NCBI GenBank assembly: GCA_005938025.2
Contig: VCCI02000002.1
Location: forward strand, 310,001-374,000
Direction of reading: 5' to 3'
Length of the DNA stretch: 64,000 nt
Source: Inquilinus sp. KBS0705
GTDB lineage: Bacteria; Bacteroidota; Bacteroidia; Sphingobacteriales; Sphingobacteriaceae
Part shown: positions 50,817 to 60,707 of the stretch, piece after piece
Numbering within the stretch: position 1 is the first letter of the stretch
How the letters are laid out: each line of letters starts with the position of its first letter
Notes under the pieces: generated by a model
The model's database searches: none
What the model was told of the DNA's origin: nothing
What the model saw: only the letters and a program-made list of their open reading frames with translations
Program-made: the position numbers and the translations under genes

Positions 50817-50839
50817 TTATTTGTATTAAATCCAAATAA
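50817..50839. promoter_or_regulatory. Perfect inverted repeat upstream of feoA (possible iron operator)
   Basis: TTATTTG (50817-50823) and CAAATAA (50833-50839) are exact inverted arms with a nine-base centre. It ends 15 bases upstream of the feoA ATG, where a metal-responsive repressor could bind. It does not match the Fur box consensus closely; a DtxR-like or other factor is also possible. Confidence 0.5.
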
Positions 50840-50896
50840 GAAGTAGCGCAGTTTTGTAAATTTTTTGTCTAAAAATTTTAATGCAGCTAATTAGCC

Positions 50897-50925
50897 GTAA
50901 AAAGCTGGTAACAAGGGCTTTTTAC
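50897..50925. terminator. Perfect 9-bp hairpin downstream of VanZ-like gene
   Basis: GTAAAAAGC (50897-50905), an 11-base loop and GCTTTTTAC (50917-50925). It is in the gap between the VanZ-like gene and feoA, both on the minus strand. It has no long T tail, so it may be a stabilising or terminating hairpin. Confidence 0.5.
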
Positions 50926-51076
50926 CCTGCATAGTTCCACTAAAATCTAACGCTATTTTGCTCCCGAAAAGGCATGGGTAGAAACCGTTTTGCTAAAATG
51001 GGGGCAATTACAATCTTTTTTAAATAAACCGCATGATGACGCAGCTATGGCGACTGATACGCAAAAGAGGAAAAGT

Positions 51077-51469
51077 TTAACTTTTTTCATGGTTAACAGC
51101 ATAAGCGGTAACTATTACACTAAAAATTCCCATACAGGCACCTATGGTATCGGCAAAAAGGTCGGCCCCATCCGCGCTTCGCCAGGGCAAATAATTTTGT
51201 ATAGCCTCTATTAAAGCACCAAAGCTAATAAGTACAATAGTGTTTTTAACGGCTATCTCTATACGTATGGTTCGGGTATGCCATTTACGTATACTGCCGG
51301 CGCAATACAAAACAGCTAAAACAAAAAACAGCCCGCAATGTACCAGCTTATCAAAACCCGCAAAAAACAGAGGGCCTTTATCAACCCCTCCCAGCGGAAT
51401 TACACATATTATTAAAATAAAGCAGGCCCACAAAAATGCAGGCCCGTAATATTTAAAAGTCATCTTCAT
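51077..51469 (-). CDS. VanZ-like small membrane protein
   Basis: 130 residues with four hydrophobic helices and the VanZ pattern: FIILICVIPLGGV, GFDKLVHCGLFFVLAVLYC, then a final helix with DLFADTIGACMG. VanZ itself gives low-level teicoplanin resistance; other members are of unknown function. It lies four bases before the gcvH stop codon region on the same strand, so the two genes may form a transcript in the order gcvH-vanZ. Confidence 0.8.
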   Translation of the reverse strand: MKMTFKYYGPAFLWACFILIICVIPLGGVDKGPLFFAGFDKLVHCGLFFVLAVLYCAGSIRKWHTRTIRIEIAVKNTIVLISFGALIEAIQNYLPWRSADGADLFADTIGACMGIFSVIVTAYAVNHEKS

Positions 51470-51472
51470 TTT

Positions 51473-51853
51473 TTATTGGCCAATTACAGCTTTGTAATCA
51501 TCAGCAGATAATAGGGCTTCTGCATCAGCAGCGTCTTTAAGGCTTATTTTTACCATCCATCCATCGCCATATGGGTCAGAGTTTACCAGCTCGGGTTGGC
51601 TATCCAACAACGAGTTAATTTCTAAGATGGTGCCATCAAGCGGCATAAACAGGTCCGATACGGTTTTCACAGCTTCAACAGTTCCAAAAACTTCTTCTTT
51701 AGCTACATCCTGCCCAACGGTGTTAATGTCTATATAAACAATATCACCTAACTCGCCTTGTGCAAACTCGGTAATGCCAATAAAGGCTTCGTTGCCTTCA
51801 ACACGAATCCATTCGTGGTCTTTTGTATATTTTAATTCTGCAGGAAATGTCAT
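51473..51853 (-). CDS. gcvH: Glycine cleavage system H protein
   Basis: A 126-residue lipoyl carrier that shuttles aminomethyl groups between the P, T and L proteins. The lipoylation lysine lies in [17 protein letters not shown], the standard motif. I start at the ATG at 51853 ([15 protein letters not shown], family-typical); the longer frame begins upstream inside a promoter-like sequence. Other parts of the system here are gcvT (11772-12851); gcvP was not seen. Confidence 0.96.
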   Translation of the reverse strand: MTFPAELKYTKDHEWIRVEGNEAFIGITEFAQGELGDIVYIDINTVGQDVAKEEVFGTVEAVKTVSDLFMPLDGTILEINSLLDSQPELVNSDPYGDGWMVKISLKDAADAEALLSADDYKAVIGQ

Positions 51854-51872
51854 GATGTAAATTTTATGTGCC

Positions 51873-51901
51873 CAAAAATAATAAAATTTAAGGTATAACA
51901 A
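51873..51901 (-). promoter_or_regulatory. gcvH promoter
   Basis: On the minus strand TTG (51901-51899), 18 bases, then TATTTTTG (51880-51873), a near-perfect Bacteroidota promoter. The ATG at 51853 follows about 20 bases later. This supports the shorter start of gcvH. Confidence 0.7.
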
Positions 51902-51994
51902 TATGCATAAAAATTTAAACCGGCCTATAATACGGCCCGATGCAAACCTTGTGTACGAAATTATGTTAACTATAAGAACAAAAAAACCTATAAA

Positions 51995-52576
51995 ATGAAA
52001 AAATTTAGTTTAATGGCAATGATAGCGCTTGCAGCGTGTTCATTCCAGGCATGTAACAACGCCTCAAAAGACAGTAAAGAAACAGCCGATAGCGTAAACG
52101 CTGTAAAAGACACCACTACCAACGGATCGACAGGTATTGCTGTTGATGAAATGGACGCCAAGTTTGCAACCGATGCTGCTAACGCAGGTATGGCCGAAGT
52201 TGCTGCCGGTAAATTAGCTTCAGAAAAAGCAACCAATGCACAGGTTAAAGATTTTGCTAATATGATGGTGATGGACCATACCAAAGCAAATGAAGAATTA
52301 ATGGCTATAGCCAAGACCAAAAATATTACCCTGCCAACCGCGCCCGATGCCGATCATCAAAAAATGTTGACAGATCTTTCTGCAAAATCAGGTGCCGAGT
52401 TTGATAAAGCATATGTTGATGCAATGGTTAACGGTCACAAAAAAGTAGCATCGATGTTAGAAGATGCATCTAAAAAATGTAAAGATAGCGAGCTGATGGC
52501 TTTTGCTACCAAAACATTGCCTACCGTTAAAGCGCACCTTGCAAAAATTGAGGCTATACAAGCCGGCATGAAATAA
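51995..52576 (+). CDS. DUF4142 putative outer-membrane protein
   Basis: 193 residues with a lipoprotein-type signal ([18 protein letters not shown]; Cys at about 20). The mature part is helical and carries the DUF4142 pattern ([53 protein letters not shown]). This ferritin-like helical family is often linked with stress conditions, but its function is unknown. A terminator follows its stop codon closely. Confidence 0.88.
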   Translation: MKKFSLMAMIALAACSFQACNNASKDSKETADSVNAVKDTTTNGSTGIAVDEMDAKFATDAANAGMAEVAAGKLASEKATNAQVKDFANMMVMDHTKANEELMAIAKTKNITLPTAPDADHQKMLTDLSAKSGAEFDKAYVDAMVNGHKKVASMLEDASKKCKDSELMAFATKTLPTVKAHLAKIEAIQAGMK

Positions 52577-52598
52577 GCCTGGCCTGCATTTGATATTT

Positions 52599-52628
52599 AA
52601 AAGGGAAGGGCTGCGGCTTGTCCCTTTT
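52599..52628 (+). terminator. Terminator after the DUF4142 gene
   Basis: AAAAGGGA (52599-52606) and TCCCTTTT (52621-52628) form an 8-bp stem with a 14-base loop, followed by TTATTTTTTT. Confidence 0.85.
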
Positions 52629-52679
52629 TTATTTTTTTAAATTTATGGCGATGTTTATTATTATGATAATTTTACCAAT

Positions 52680-53696
52680 ATGTCAGCACCTATTATAACC
52701 GGCTTAATGGCCTACGGAATGTCGGGCCGTATTTTTCACGCGCCATTTATACATAGTAACCCGGCATTCCAGCTTAAGGCTGTGGTGGAGCGGAACGAGA
52801 AAAAGGCAGGCAAGGTTTATCCGGATATTATCAGCTACAACAGCATCGACGATTTGCTTAACGACGAAACGATAGAGCTGATAATTGTTAACACGCCAAA
52901 CAACACCCACCTTGATTATGCCATCAGGGCTATGCAGGCCGGCAAACATGTACTGCTCGAAAAACCGGCTGCTGCAACCAGTGCCGAAGTAAAGCAGCTA
53001 TTTGATGTGGGCCGGCAGCTGAAAAAGCACGTAATGATATACCAAAACCGCCGGTACGATAGCGGTTTTTTATCAACCAAAGCTGTAATTGAAAGCGGCC
53101 GCCTGGGTACACCAATAGAGGTGATATTTAGAATGGACCGGTATAAAGCCGCGATAGGCCCGAAAGGCTTTAAGGAGTCGAAAGATATCCCCGCAAACGG
53201 CCTGGTGTACGACCTTGGCCCGCATTTAATAGATAATGCCATTAGCTTGTTTGGCAGGCCGCTGTCTTTCACAAAAACTACTGGCATATACCGCGAGGGA
53301 TCGGAGGTGCCCGATTATTTCCATTTTCATTTAACGTATCCTAACCAACTGAACGTGTTTTTAACATCGGGCTTGCAAATAGCAGGTGAATATCCCGGCT
53401 TTATAGTAAACGGTACACTGGGCAGCTTTATAAAAAACCGCACAGATGTACAGGAGGGCCAATTAGACAAAGGGATGATGCCTACTGATAATGGCTATGG
53501 CGTAGAGCCTGCCGGCAACGAGGGTACGTTAATAACCGTTGGTGCCGATAATCAAAAACAAACCGAGTTAGTGCCATCAAGCAAGGGTGATTACTCGGAA
53601 ATATTTGATGCCGTTTATCATACAATCCGGAATAATGCGTTATTCCCTGTAACAGAAGAACATATTGCCTGGCAGCTTGAAATGCTGGAGGCTTAA
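52680..53696 (+). CDS. Gfo/Idh/MocA family oxidoreductase
   Basis: 338 residues with the NAD(P)-binding first motif TGLMAYGMSGRIFHAPFI, then LEKPAAATSAEV (the EKP motif of the family) and a later DLGPHLIDNAISLFG in the second domain. Such enzymes oxidise or reduce sugars and cyclitols. The substrate is not apparent and the next gene is a thioredoxin-like lipoprotein, so context does not help. The gene starts with ATG at 52680 after a terminator. Confidence 0.9.
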   Translation: MSAPIITGLMAYGMSGRIFHAPFIHSNPAFQLKAVVERNEKKAGKVYPDIISYNSIDDLLNDETIELIIVNTPNNTHLDYAIRAMQAGKHVLLEKPAAATSAEVKQLFDVGRQLKKHVMIYQNRRYDSGFLSTKAVIESGRLGTPIEVIFRMDRYKAAIGPKGFKESKDIPANGLVYDLGPHLIDNAISLFGRPLSFTKTTGIYREGSEVPDYFHFHLTYPNQLNVFLTSGLQIAGEYPGFIVNGTLGSFIKNRTDVQEGQLDKGMMPTDNGYGVEPAGNEGTLITVGADNQKQTELVPSSKGDYSEIFDAVYHTIRNNALFPVTEEHIAWQLEMLEA

Positions 53697-53725
53697 CAAT
53701 TACCGTAATGGTTACTTTAAAACAT

Positions 53726-54211
53726 ATGAAAAGATTAGTATTTGCCCTTGGCCTTATCATTTTTGCAAGCTGCTCAAGAGCGCAGACATACACCCCACCA
53801 CCGGTTATTGCACCCTATAAAATGCTGAAACTGGATAATACCTACACTACGCCGGCAGATCTTAAGAAGGATAAGCCCGTAATGCTGATATACTTTGCAC
53901 CCGATTGCAGCCATTGCCAAAAGCTGATATACGATATGAAGCCGGTAATGAACAGCTTTAAAGATATACAGGTAGTGATGATAACCTTTGCCGATATAAG
54001 AATGGTAAAAACTTTTAACGATGACTACAAACTATCTGATTATCCCAATTTTACTTTAGGCACCGAAGGATATACTTACAAAGTACAAAGGTACTACAAC
54101 TTACAAACCACCCCCTACATTGCCATATACGACAAAAAGGGCAACCTGGTAAAGGCCTTTGAAAAGGTACCTAAGATACCTGAACTGGTAGCCACGGTTA
54201 AAAAAGTTTAA
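53726..54211 (+). CDS. Thioredoxin-like lipoprotein
   Basis: About 161 residues from the ATG at 53726 (MKRLVFALGLIIFASCSRAQ), chosen for its signal peptide with lipobox; an ATG at 53708 lies in frame six codons earlier. The active-site motif is CSHC in YFAPDCSHCQKLIY, so the protein is a redox or thiol-exchange protein facing the periplasm, like ResA or TlpA. A later ATPYIAIYD-like stretch (TTPYIAIYDKKGN) fits the thioredoxin fold's cis-proline. Confidence 0.85.
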   Translation: MKRLVFALGLIIFASCSRAQTYTPPPVIAPYKMLKLDNTYTTPADLKKDKPVMLIYFAPDCSHCQKLIYDMKPVMNSFKDIQVVMITFADIRMVKTFNDDYKLSDYPNFTLGTEGYTYKVQRYYNLQTTPYIAIYDKKGNLVKAFEKVPKIPELVATVKKV

Positions 54212-54236
54212 AGATATGCGGTTAGCATTTAACCTG

Positions 54237-54265
54237 CCCGATGGCCAAGAGTCATCGGGTTTTTT
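54237..54265 (+). terminator. Terminator after the thioredoxin-like gene
   Basis: CCCGATG (54237-54243), a nine-base loop and CATCGGG (54253-54259), then T6 (54260-54265): a classic intrinsic terminator. Confidence 0.9.
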
Positions 54266-54555
54266 GTGCTCATAAATTTGCTGCCTGCTCGACCGCACTC
54301 TATCACCCGGCATATACAAAAGTCGGCAACAAATTTTAATATTGTTGTGACACTGTTTTGTCACTAAGTTAAAAATGCGCCGGCCATGGCAAATGCAAAA
54401 TAAATTCCATTTATATGCCAGATTATTTTATATTAGTGATGACCACCCAACGAAAAAAAAAGAAAATCCTACACAGGGAGCTGCAATATTTCGCAAAAAT
54501 CTGCAAAAATTTACCTTAGGTGTGAAATGAGCCCATCACCACTCGGATGGATAAC
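54266..54555. other. Gap between the thioredoxin-like gene and the sdh operon; no gene found
   Basis: About 290 bases with no credible coding frame on either strand. The only clear structure is a 6-bp hairpin (GTGACA at 54347-54352 and TGTCAC at 54359-54364). No known RNA or tRNA was recognised. An unannotated small RNA cannot be ruled out. Confidence 0.5.
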
Positions 54556-54580
54556 AAAAAAGGGCCGTCATCCGGCCCTT
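54555..54580 (-). terminator. Terminator of the sdh operon
   Basis: On the minus strand AAGGGCCG (54580-54573), a short loop and CGGCCCTT (54567-54560) form an 8-bp GC-rich stem followed by T5-T6 (54560-54555). It lies 34 bases after the sdhB stop. Confidence 0.9.
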
Positions 54581-54613
54581 TCTGATCATATTTTGTAATA
54601 CTAAATTTTATAA

Positions 54614-55402
54614 TTATTCGCCGCCGGTATGGTCGTGCGCATGCTCTTCTCTAAATAGTTTCGCACTAAAAAAGTCGTTGTTCATGCGGGCAATGTTGTT
54701 TAAAGTTATCTCTTTAGGGCATTCTGCTTCGCAGGCGCCGGTATTGGTACAGTTACCAAAGCCTTCCTTATCCATTTGGGCAACCATGGCCTGTACACGG
54801 CTATAACGCTCGGGCTGGCCTTGTGGTAACAAGCTTAGCTGGGTTATCTTAGCCGAGGTAAACAGCATTGCCGATGCGTTTTTACAAGCAGCAACACAAG
54901 CCCCGCAACCTATACAGGTAGCCGAGTTAAATGCCTCATCAGCAATAACTTTGGGTATGGGTATTACGTTGGCATCGGGTACACCGCCGGTGTTAATAGA
55001 TATAAATCCACCCGCCTGTTGTATACGGTCGAAAGCAGAACGATCGGTAGCCAGATCCTTCACTACCGGGAAAGCCGCCGAGCGCCATGGCTCGATAGTA
55101 ATGGTTTGGCCATCGCTAAAGCTACGCATGTGCAACTGGCATGTGGTAATAGCCCTTTTAGGCCCGTGCGGCCTGCCATTGATGTATAATGAGCACGACC
55201 CGCAGATACCTTCGCGGCAATCGTGGTCAAAGTAAATAGGCTCATCACCGTTAATAGCCAGGCTTTCATTCACAACGTCCAGCATTTCAAGAAAAGACAT
55301 ATCAGGCGAAATGTTTTCGGCCTTATAAGTCACAAACTTGCCTGATGTTTGTGTGTTTTTTTGGCGCCATACTTTCAGCGTCAGGTTCATATTTCCGCTC
55401 AT
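54614..55402 (-). CDS. sdhB: Succinate dehydrogenase iron-sulfur subunit
   Basis: Passes electrons from the flavoprotein to quinone in the respiratory chain. The 262-residue subunit has all three cluster sites: [19 protein letters not shown] for [2Fe-2S], [15 protein letters not shown] for [4Fe-4S] and [15 protein letters not shown] for [3Fe-4S]. It is the last of the sdhC-sdhA-sdhB operon (gene order as in epsilonproteobacterial fumarate reductase-type complexes). Confidence 0.98.
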   Translation of the reverse strand: MSGNMNLTLKVWRQKNTQTSGKFVTYKAENISPDMSFLEMLDVVNESLAINGDEPIYFDHDCREGICGSCSLYINGRPHGPKRAITTCQLHMRSFSDGQTITIEPWRSAAFPVVKDLATDRSAFDRIQQAGGFISINTGGVPDANVIPIPKVIADEAFNSATCIGCGACVAACKNASAMLFTSAKITQLSLLPQGQPERYSRVQAMVAQMDKEGFGNCTNTGACEAECPKEITLNNIARMNNDFFSAKLFREEHAHDHTGGE

Positions 55403-55474
55403 TATCTTTGCGTTTTTGAGTTGCAGGCTTTGATAATGAGTATGTTACACATTGCTCATTATCAAAGCACACTA

Positions 55475-57409
55475 CTATTTATAACTACGTTGTGTTAACT
55501 TAACATTTTCAAATACAAGCTCTTCTTTGTGCAACACTTCGGGTTGGTTTTCACCTTTAAACTCCCATGCCGCAACAAAAGCAAAGTTCTCGTCGTCGCG
55601 CAATGCCTCACCCTCTTCGGTTTGCGACTCAAGGCGGAAGTGGCCACCACACGATTCGCGGCGCATTAAGGCGTCGTCTATCATTAGTTCGCCAAGCTCT
55701 ATAAAATCGGCAACCCGGCCCGCTCTTTCAAGCGATGCGTTTATTTCCTCGTTCCCGCCGGTTACCAGTGCATTTTTCCAAAAATCGGCCTTTAACGCTT
55801 GTATCAAGCCTTTTGCTTTGGTCAATCCTTCTTCGGTACGTGCCATACCGCAATACTCCCAAATGATATGGCCTAATTCGCGGTGATATTCGTTAACGGT
55901 TTTGGTGCCCTTTAAAGCAAGCAATTTATTAACGTATGCAATAACATCCTGCTTGGTTTGCTCAAATGCAGGGTGGTTCTTATCAACCGGTTTTGGACCA
56001 ATGGTAGCGAGGTAGTCTCCTAAAGTATAAGGGATAACAAAGTATCCATCGGCTAAACCCTGCATTAATGCTGATGCACCTAAGCGGTTTGCACCGTGGT
56101 CGCTAAAATTACATTCGCCCATGGCATATAAACCCGGTACGTTAGTACTTAAGTTATAATCAACCCAAAGGCCACCCATTGTATAGTGTACTGCAGGATA
56201 GATACGCATTGGCTGTTTATACGGGTTTTCATCAGTTATTTGATAATACATATCAAACAGGTTGCCGTACTTAGCTCTAACGGTATCTTCGCCTAAGCGC
56301 TCAATCGCTTCAGCAAAATCAAGGAATACCGCAAACCCCGAACCCCCAACACCCTTACCTTCGTCTACCATCTCTTTGGCGTTACGTGAAGCAACGTCGC
56401 GAGGCACAAGGTTTCCGAATGATGGGTATTTACGTTCTAAGAAGTAATCGCGCTCGTCTTCTTTTACCTGGGCGGCTGTGATCTCCTTTTTGCGGAGCTT
56501 CTCTGCAACTTCCTTAGTTTTTGGTGCCCAAACACGGCCATCGTTACGCAACGATTCTGACATCAGCGTAAGCTTACTTTGATGGTCGCCGGTTACCGGT
56601 ATACAGGTTGGGTGTATTTGTGTATAGCATGGGTTGGCAAAGTATGCGCCGCGTTTGTGCGCGCGCCATGCTGCCGTTACGTTTGATCCAATTGCGTTTG
56701 TTGACAGGTAAAACACGTTTCCGTAACCGCCTGTGGCTAATAAAACCGCATGGCCTGCATGGGTTTCAATTTCGCCGGTCATCATGTTACGGGTAACAAT
56801 ACCTTTGGCCTGGCCGTCAACAATAACAACGTCGAGCATTTCGGTACGGGTGTACATTTTTACCTTACCCAGGTTTATTTGGCGGTTTAAAGCCGAATAA
56901 GCACCTAACAAAAGTTGCTGCCCTGTTTGGCCACGTGCATAAAATGTACGCGAAACCTGCGAACCACCGAAAGAACGGTTATCTAATAAACCGCCATACT
57001 CGCGGGCAAAAGGAACACCTTGTGCAACACACTGGTCAATGATATTTACTGACACTTCGGCTAGGCGATAAACGTTGCCTTCGCGGGCGCGGTAATCGCC
57101 ACCTTTAATGGTATCATAAAATAAGCGATAAACACTATCGCCATCGTTTTGGTAGTTTTTTGCAGCATTAATACCGCCTTGTGCAGCAATAGAGTGTGCA
57201 CGGCGCGGGCTATCCTGAAAACAAAATGCTTTAACATTATAACCTAATGCGGCTAATGAAGCAGCCGCCGAAGCGCCCGCTAAACCAGTACCTACAACAA
57301 TAATATCGTACTTACGCTTATTGGAAGGGTTAACCAGCTTTAAATTAAATTTATGCTTGCTCCATTTTTCGGCTAATGGGCCTTGCGGAATTTTAGCATC
57401 TAAACTCAT
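55475..57409 (-). CDS. sdhA: Succinate dehydrogenase flavoprotein subunit
   Basis: A 644-residue flavoprotein that oxidises succinate. The FAD motif [20 protein letters not shown] and [13 protein letters not shown] with the flavin-linking histidine, and the later substrate-binding [13 protein letters not shown] and [13 protein letters not shown] segments, identify it. It sits between sdhC and sdhB, with sdhB 72 bases downstream. Length is typical for type-B complexes. Confidence 0.98.
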   Translation of the reverse strand: MSLDAKIPQGPLAEKWSKHKFNLKLVNPSNKRKYDIIVVGTGLAGASAAASLAALGYNVKAFCFQDSPRRAHSIAAQGGINAAKNYQNDGDSVYRLFYDTIKGGDYRAREGNVYRLAEVSVNIIDQCVAQGVPFAREYGGLLDNRSFGGSQVSRTFYARGQTGQQLLLGAYSALNRQINLGKVKMYTRTEMLDVVIVDGQAKGIVTRNMMTGEIETHAGHAVLLATGGYGNVFYLSTNAIGSNVTAAWRAHKRGAYFANPCYTQIHPTCIPVTGDHQSKLTLMSESLRNDGRVWAPKTKEVAEKLRKKEITAAQVKEDERDYFLERKYPSFGNLVPRDVASRNAKEMVDEGKGVGGSGFAVFLDFAEAIERLGEDTVRAKYGNLFDMYYQITDENPYKQPMRIYPAVHYTMGGLWVDYNLSTNVPGLYAMGECNFSDHGANRLGASALMQGLADGYFVIPYTLGDYLATIGPKPVDKNHPAFEQTKQDVIAYVNKLLALKGTKTVNEYHRELGHIIWEYCGMARTEEGLTKAKGLIQALKADFWKNALVTGGNEEINASLERAGRVADFIELGELMIDDALMRRESCGGHFRLESQTEEGEALRDDENFAFVAAWEFKGENQPEVLHKEELVFENVKLTQRSYK

Positions 57410-57433
57410 TTTAACTATTATTTAGCGTAAACT

Positions 57434-58213
57434 TTATAAACTTTTTATGTAATATACTATTGGCATTAACGCGAAACCTACGGGAATAATAACCGCAAAT
57501 AACCATGTGCCAAAGAAGTAAATGATAGGCTTGTACTTTTTGTGTACCCAGCCCAGTGTATGAAACGCGCTTTGAAAACCATGCAATAAGTGAAAAGATA
57601 CCGCACCCATTGCAATAACATAAAAAGCAACATACCATAAGTGGCTAAAGCTTGATGTAATACGTGCATGCAAATCTTTTACGCGCATTATCTCAACATC
57701 CTTTTCTGTTGTTAAAGAACGCTCAAAGTCAGGGTTCTCGGGCTTAAAGTCGGATACTACCGTTTCGCCGTTTAGCAGGTTAGTGCGGTATTCTTTAAAA
57801 CCTATGGTGTTGCTATATTTATAGTTATACCAAAAATCGCCCATGTGTATAACGATGAACAAAAACAGAATAGAACCTAAAAGGCCCATGTTTTTTGAAG
57901 ACCATGAAGCCGGCGATTTTGTTGCAACAGCATAGCCTACAGGCCTTGCCCTGCGGTTTTTAATAGTTAATACCAGCGCATAAATAGAATGTACTATTAT
58001 AGCCAGGTATAAAAGGTAAGCTATAACCTCTATAGGCGGGAAATGCGTTAAGAAATTAGCATAGGCATTAAAAGAGTAGCCATTATCGTTATTAAACAGT
58101 AACAGGTTACCCCCCAGGTGTACAATTAAAAAAGTACACAAAAACAAGCCTGTTAAAGCCATTATCAGCTTTTTTCCCAGTGATGAGTTAAAGGTTTGTT
58201 TAAATTCGCTCAT
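57434..58213 (-). CDS. sdhC: Succinate dehydrogenase cytochrome b subunit
   Basis: A 259-residue single membrane subunit with five hydrophobic helices, as in type-B succinate:quinone reductases that carry two hemes b. Histidines that could bind heme lie in HLGGNLLLF (first), HSIYALVLT, HMGDFWYNYK and HLLHGFQSAFHTLGW. It replaces both SdhC and SdhD of E. coli. It is the first gene of the operon, with a good -7 box upstream. Confidence 0.95.
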   Translation of the reverse strand: MSEFKQTFNSSLGKKLIMALTGLFLCTFLIVHLGGNLLLFNNDNGYSFNAYANFLTHFPPIEVIAYLLYLAIIVHSIYALVLTIKNRRARPVGYAVATKSPASWSSKNMGLLGSILFLFIVIHMGDFWYNYKYSNTIGFKEYRTNLLNGETVVSDFKPENPDFERSLTTEKDVEIMRVKDLHARITSSFSHLWYVAFYVIAMGAVSFHLLHGFQSAFHTLGWVHKKYKPIIYFFGTWLFAVIIPVGFALMPIVYYIKSL

Positions 58214-58234
58214 TATTGATCAGATTTATTTAGG

Positions 58235-58242
58235 CAAAAGTA
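58235..58242 (-). promoter_or_regulatory. sdh operon -7 box
   Basis: TACTTTTG on the minus strand is a full match to TANNTTTG, 21 bases upstream of the sdhC ATG. No good upstream box was found at the expected distance. Confidence 0.5.
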
Positions 58243-58415
58243 TTTATTAAAAGCCAAAAGATATAAATGGTTTCGGCTTAAAGCGCTACAATCCACTATT
58301 TAGAAACAGTCTAAGGAATTACACATCTTTATACGTAACAATGATTAAGTATTAGTAGTTTGATCGACAGATAGAATCATAAGCATACTGAGGTACACGA
58401 GTATCTAAAAAAGCA

Positions 58416-59093
58416 TTAATTAATTGCTATAACTTTATCTTTTAGTACGCCGAAAACTTTATCTGTTTTGCGGCTTAGTATGGCTACCTTACCGGTAAAC
58501 TTACCAAACGATGGTAAAATGGCCTGGGCTTTACCAAATGAAAAGCAAGGCAGTGTTATACTTTGTCGGCCCTTGCCGGCTAAATTAATGCCCGGGTGTA
58601 TATGCCCGCACAAAACATATCCCTCTTGTCGCATATCATCAGGGGCTGTTAGCGGGTGGTGCAGCATCAAAAAAGGGCTTATTAATAATTCATCCTGCAC
58701 TACTATGTCAATATCGGTATAGTGTTTATCGTGTATAATATCATGGTTCCCCTTTACCAAAACGATCTTTAATTTAGGAAACTGCCTGCGCCACATTACA
58801 AACCAATCCCAATCGTTATTCAAATCGCTATGAAAAAGGTCGCCTAAAAAAACAATTGTCTCAGGGCGATATTCATGAATTAGGTCTGATAACACTGCAA
58901 GGTCGTCTTGCTCCATATCGCGGGGTATAGCAATACCAGCCTTTCGAAAATGGCCAACTTTGCCTAAATGAACATCTGCTGCTATCAGTGCTTTTTGCTG
59001 CTGCCAGTAAATAGCCTTTTGCGGTAGTAATAATAGGTCTTGATCTAAAAAATGGAAAGGGGTGCCGGCACTCATGGTCATATTCGGGGTCAA
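58416..59093 (-). CDS. pdeM: PdeM-like metallophosphoesterase
   Basis: A 225-residue calcineurin-like phosphoesterase of the type called ligase-associated DNA damage response endonuclease PdeM. Metal-binding motifs: ADVHLGKVGHF near the start, GDLFHSD, KGNHDIIHD and GHIHPGINL. It has two other partners in other genomes, a DNA ligase and an exonuclease; neither is near. It is transcribed away from the sdh operon gap and followed downstream by nothing on its strand for 200 bases. Confidence 0.85.
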   Translation of the reverse strand: MTPNMTMSAGTPFHFLDQDLLLLPQKAIYWQQQKALIAADVHLGKVGHFRKAGIAIPRDMEQDDLAVLSDLIHEYRPETIVFLGDLFHSDLNNDWDWFVMWRRQFPKLKIVLVKGNHDIIHDKHYTDIDIVVQDELLISPFLMLHHPLTAPDDMRQEGYVLCGHIHPGINLAGKGRQSITLPCFSFGKAQAILPSFGKFTGKVAILSRKTDKVFGVLKDKVIAIN

Positions 59094-59121
59094 AGATAAT
59101 GCATAGGCTTAAAACAAGAAA

Positions 59122-59137
59122 CCCGGCATAAGCCGGG
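59122..59137 (-). terminator. Terminator after degP
   Basis: CCCGGC (59122-59127), four-base loop, GCCGGG (59132-59137): a 6-bp GC stem, followed on the minus strand by TTTCTTGTTTT. It ends the degP transcript before pdeM. Confidence 0.8.
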
Positions 59138-59165
59138 CTTCTTAATAAACAATCACTTATTATAA

Positions 59166-60707
59166 TTACTGTATTTCAAATACGTTACTAAAATTGCCCC
59201 CATCAGGATAAACACCTGTAATAATTAAGCGGCCATTTTTTAAGTTGGTAATAACCCTATCCATATCGGCAACACTATTAATAGGCTGCTTATTTATAGA
59301 TGTTATAACCGAGCCAACTGGAATTTCAGTGTCATCAAAAATTCCACCCGGACGAACCTGGGTAACCAATACACCTGAATTTACATGGAATTTAGCCTTT
59401 TGTGTTGCATTTAACGGTTGGAAGCTTGCGCCCATTTTGTTAAACAATTCAGATGCTGATTTTGACACAGCAGCAGTTTTCGCAGCCGGAGCTTCTGCTT
59501 TTAACGTTACTTCAAAATTCTTTTCGCTGCCGTTACGTAAAACGGTAATGCTTATTTTATCGCCTGGCTGTAAACGTGCAACACGTTCTTGCAGATCAGA
59601 TGATTCGTAAACAGTATTCCCTTCCACTTTGGTTATAATATCACCAGTTTTTAAACCGGCTTGTTCGGCACCGCCGCCCGGTACAAGTGAGTTTACATAT
59701 AAACCGTTTGTTTGATCGCTGTTTACGCTTTTTGCTGCGTCAGGGTCGCTCAGATCTGCGAAGCTTATACCTACATAGCCGCGTTTAACCGCGCCGAATT
59801 TTTTAATATCATTTAATACCTTTTTTGCAAGGTTAATAGGGATGGCAAAGCCATATCCTTCGTATGAGCCGGTGTGCGATGCGATAGCTGCGTTAATGCC
59901 AATTAGTTCGCCGGCTGAGTTTACCAAAGCGCCACCACTGTTACCAGGGTTAATCGCAGCATCAGTTTGAATAAAAGATTCTATACCTTTCTTTAAAGAA
60001 GGCTCTTGCTGCCTAACAGGGAATGGGTTCTCATCATCATCGTCACCACGGTCGATAATACCAATATTACGACCCTTAGCGCTTACGATACCTGCAGTAA
60101 CGGTTGAGTTTAATTTAAAAGGGTTACCAACCGCTAAAACCCACTCGCCAACACGTACAGCATCCGAATTGCCTAATTTTACAATGGGCAGGTTAGTTGC
60201 ATTAATTTTAATTAAAGCAAGGTCTGTATTCGGGTCGGTACCTATCACCTTTGCTTCAAAGCTACGGTGGTCGTTGGTTACGATAGTGATTTTTTCGGCC
60301 TTGGCAACCACATGGTTATTGGTTACAATGTAACCATCAGGAGAAATGATAACGCCCGAACCTGATGCCATTTGAGGGCCTTGAGGGCGCATGCGCTGGC
60401 CAAACATCTGTCCAAACATTTGCTCAAACTGGTCTTGGCTGCCACTTCCTTTTGCCGCATAAGTAGTGCGTATGTAAACTACTGCCGGTGTAACTTCGGC
60501 TGCTGCCTGTGTAAAATCAACGGAGCCTGCAGACGACTCCACACGCGCAGGTGCCGGATTATTAGCAAAATATACTTTTTGCTTATCTTCAATACTCATG
60601 TTGTCGGCATACTTGTTTTCGGCAAGCTTATATACGCCTAACGCCATGGCACCGCCAACAAAGGCGGTTAATAATGTTAAACCAAATTTTTTCATATTAT
60701 TTTTCAC
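59166..60707 (-). CDS. DegP/HtrA-family serine protease
   Basis: Periplasmic protein quality-control protease-chaperone. 513 residues: N-terminal membrane or signal segment (LTLLTAFVGGAMALGVY), a trypsin-like domain with His132 (NNHVVA), Asp162 (TDLALIKI) and Ser257 (GNSGGAL), then two PDZ domains (residues about 300-390 and 425-510). A QDQFEQMFGQMFGQRMRPQG insert resembles the LA loop of DegP. Length is normal for DegP-type enzymes. Divergent from dapF. Confidence 0.96.
   Translation of the reverse strand: MKNNMKKFGLTLLTAFVGGAMALGVYKLAENKYADNMSIEDKQKVYFANNPAPARVESSAGSVDFTQAAAEVTPAVVYIRTTYAAKGSGSQDQFEQMFGQMFGQRMRPQGPQMASGSGVIISPDGYIVTNNHVVAKAEKITIVTNDHRSFEAKVIGTDPNTDLALIKINATNLPIVKLGNSDAVRVGEWVLAVGNPFKLNSTVTAGIVSAKGRNIGIIDRGDDDDENPFPVRQQEPSLKKGIESFIQTDAAINPGNSGGALVNSAGELIGINAAIASHTGSYEGYGFAIPINLAKKVLNDIKKFGAVKRGYVGISFADLSDPDAAKSVNSDQTNGLYVNSLVPGGGAEQAGLKTGDIITKVEGNTVYESSDLQERVARLQPGDKISITVLRNGSEKNFEVTLKAEAPAAKTAAVSKSASELFNKMGASFQPLNATQKAKFHVNSGVLVTQVRPGGIFDDTEIPVGSVITSINKQPINSVADMDRVITNLKNGRLIITGVYPDGGNFSNVFEIQ

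Noticed and set aside
50990..51214. Plus-strand 74-residue frame overlapping the VanZ-like gene
   Set aside because: Antisense to a convincing VanZ-like gene; no start signal; protein-like only in part.
51853..51901. Extra 16 N-terminal residues of GcvH
   Set aside because: They overlap a strong promoter match and are hydrophobic and unlike the family; the ATG at 51853 gives the standard start.
54266..54555. A tRNA or known regulatory RNA in the 290-base gap
   Set aside because: No cloverleaf, no TTCRANNC loop and no T-tailed hairpin apart from the terminators that flank it.
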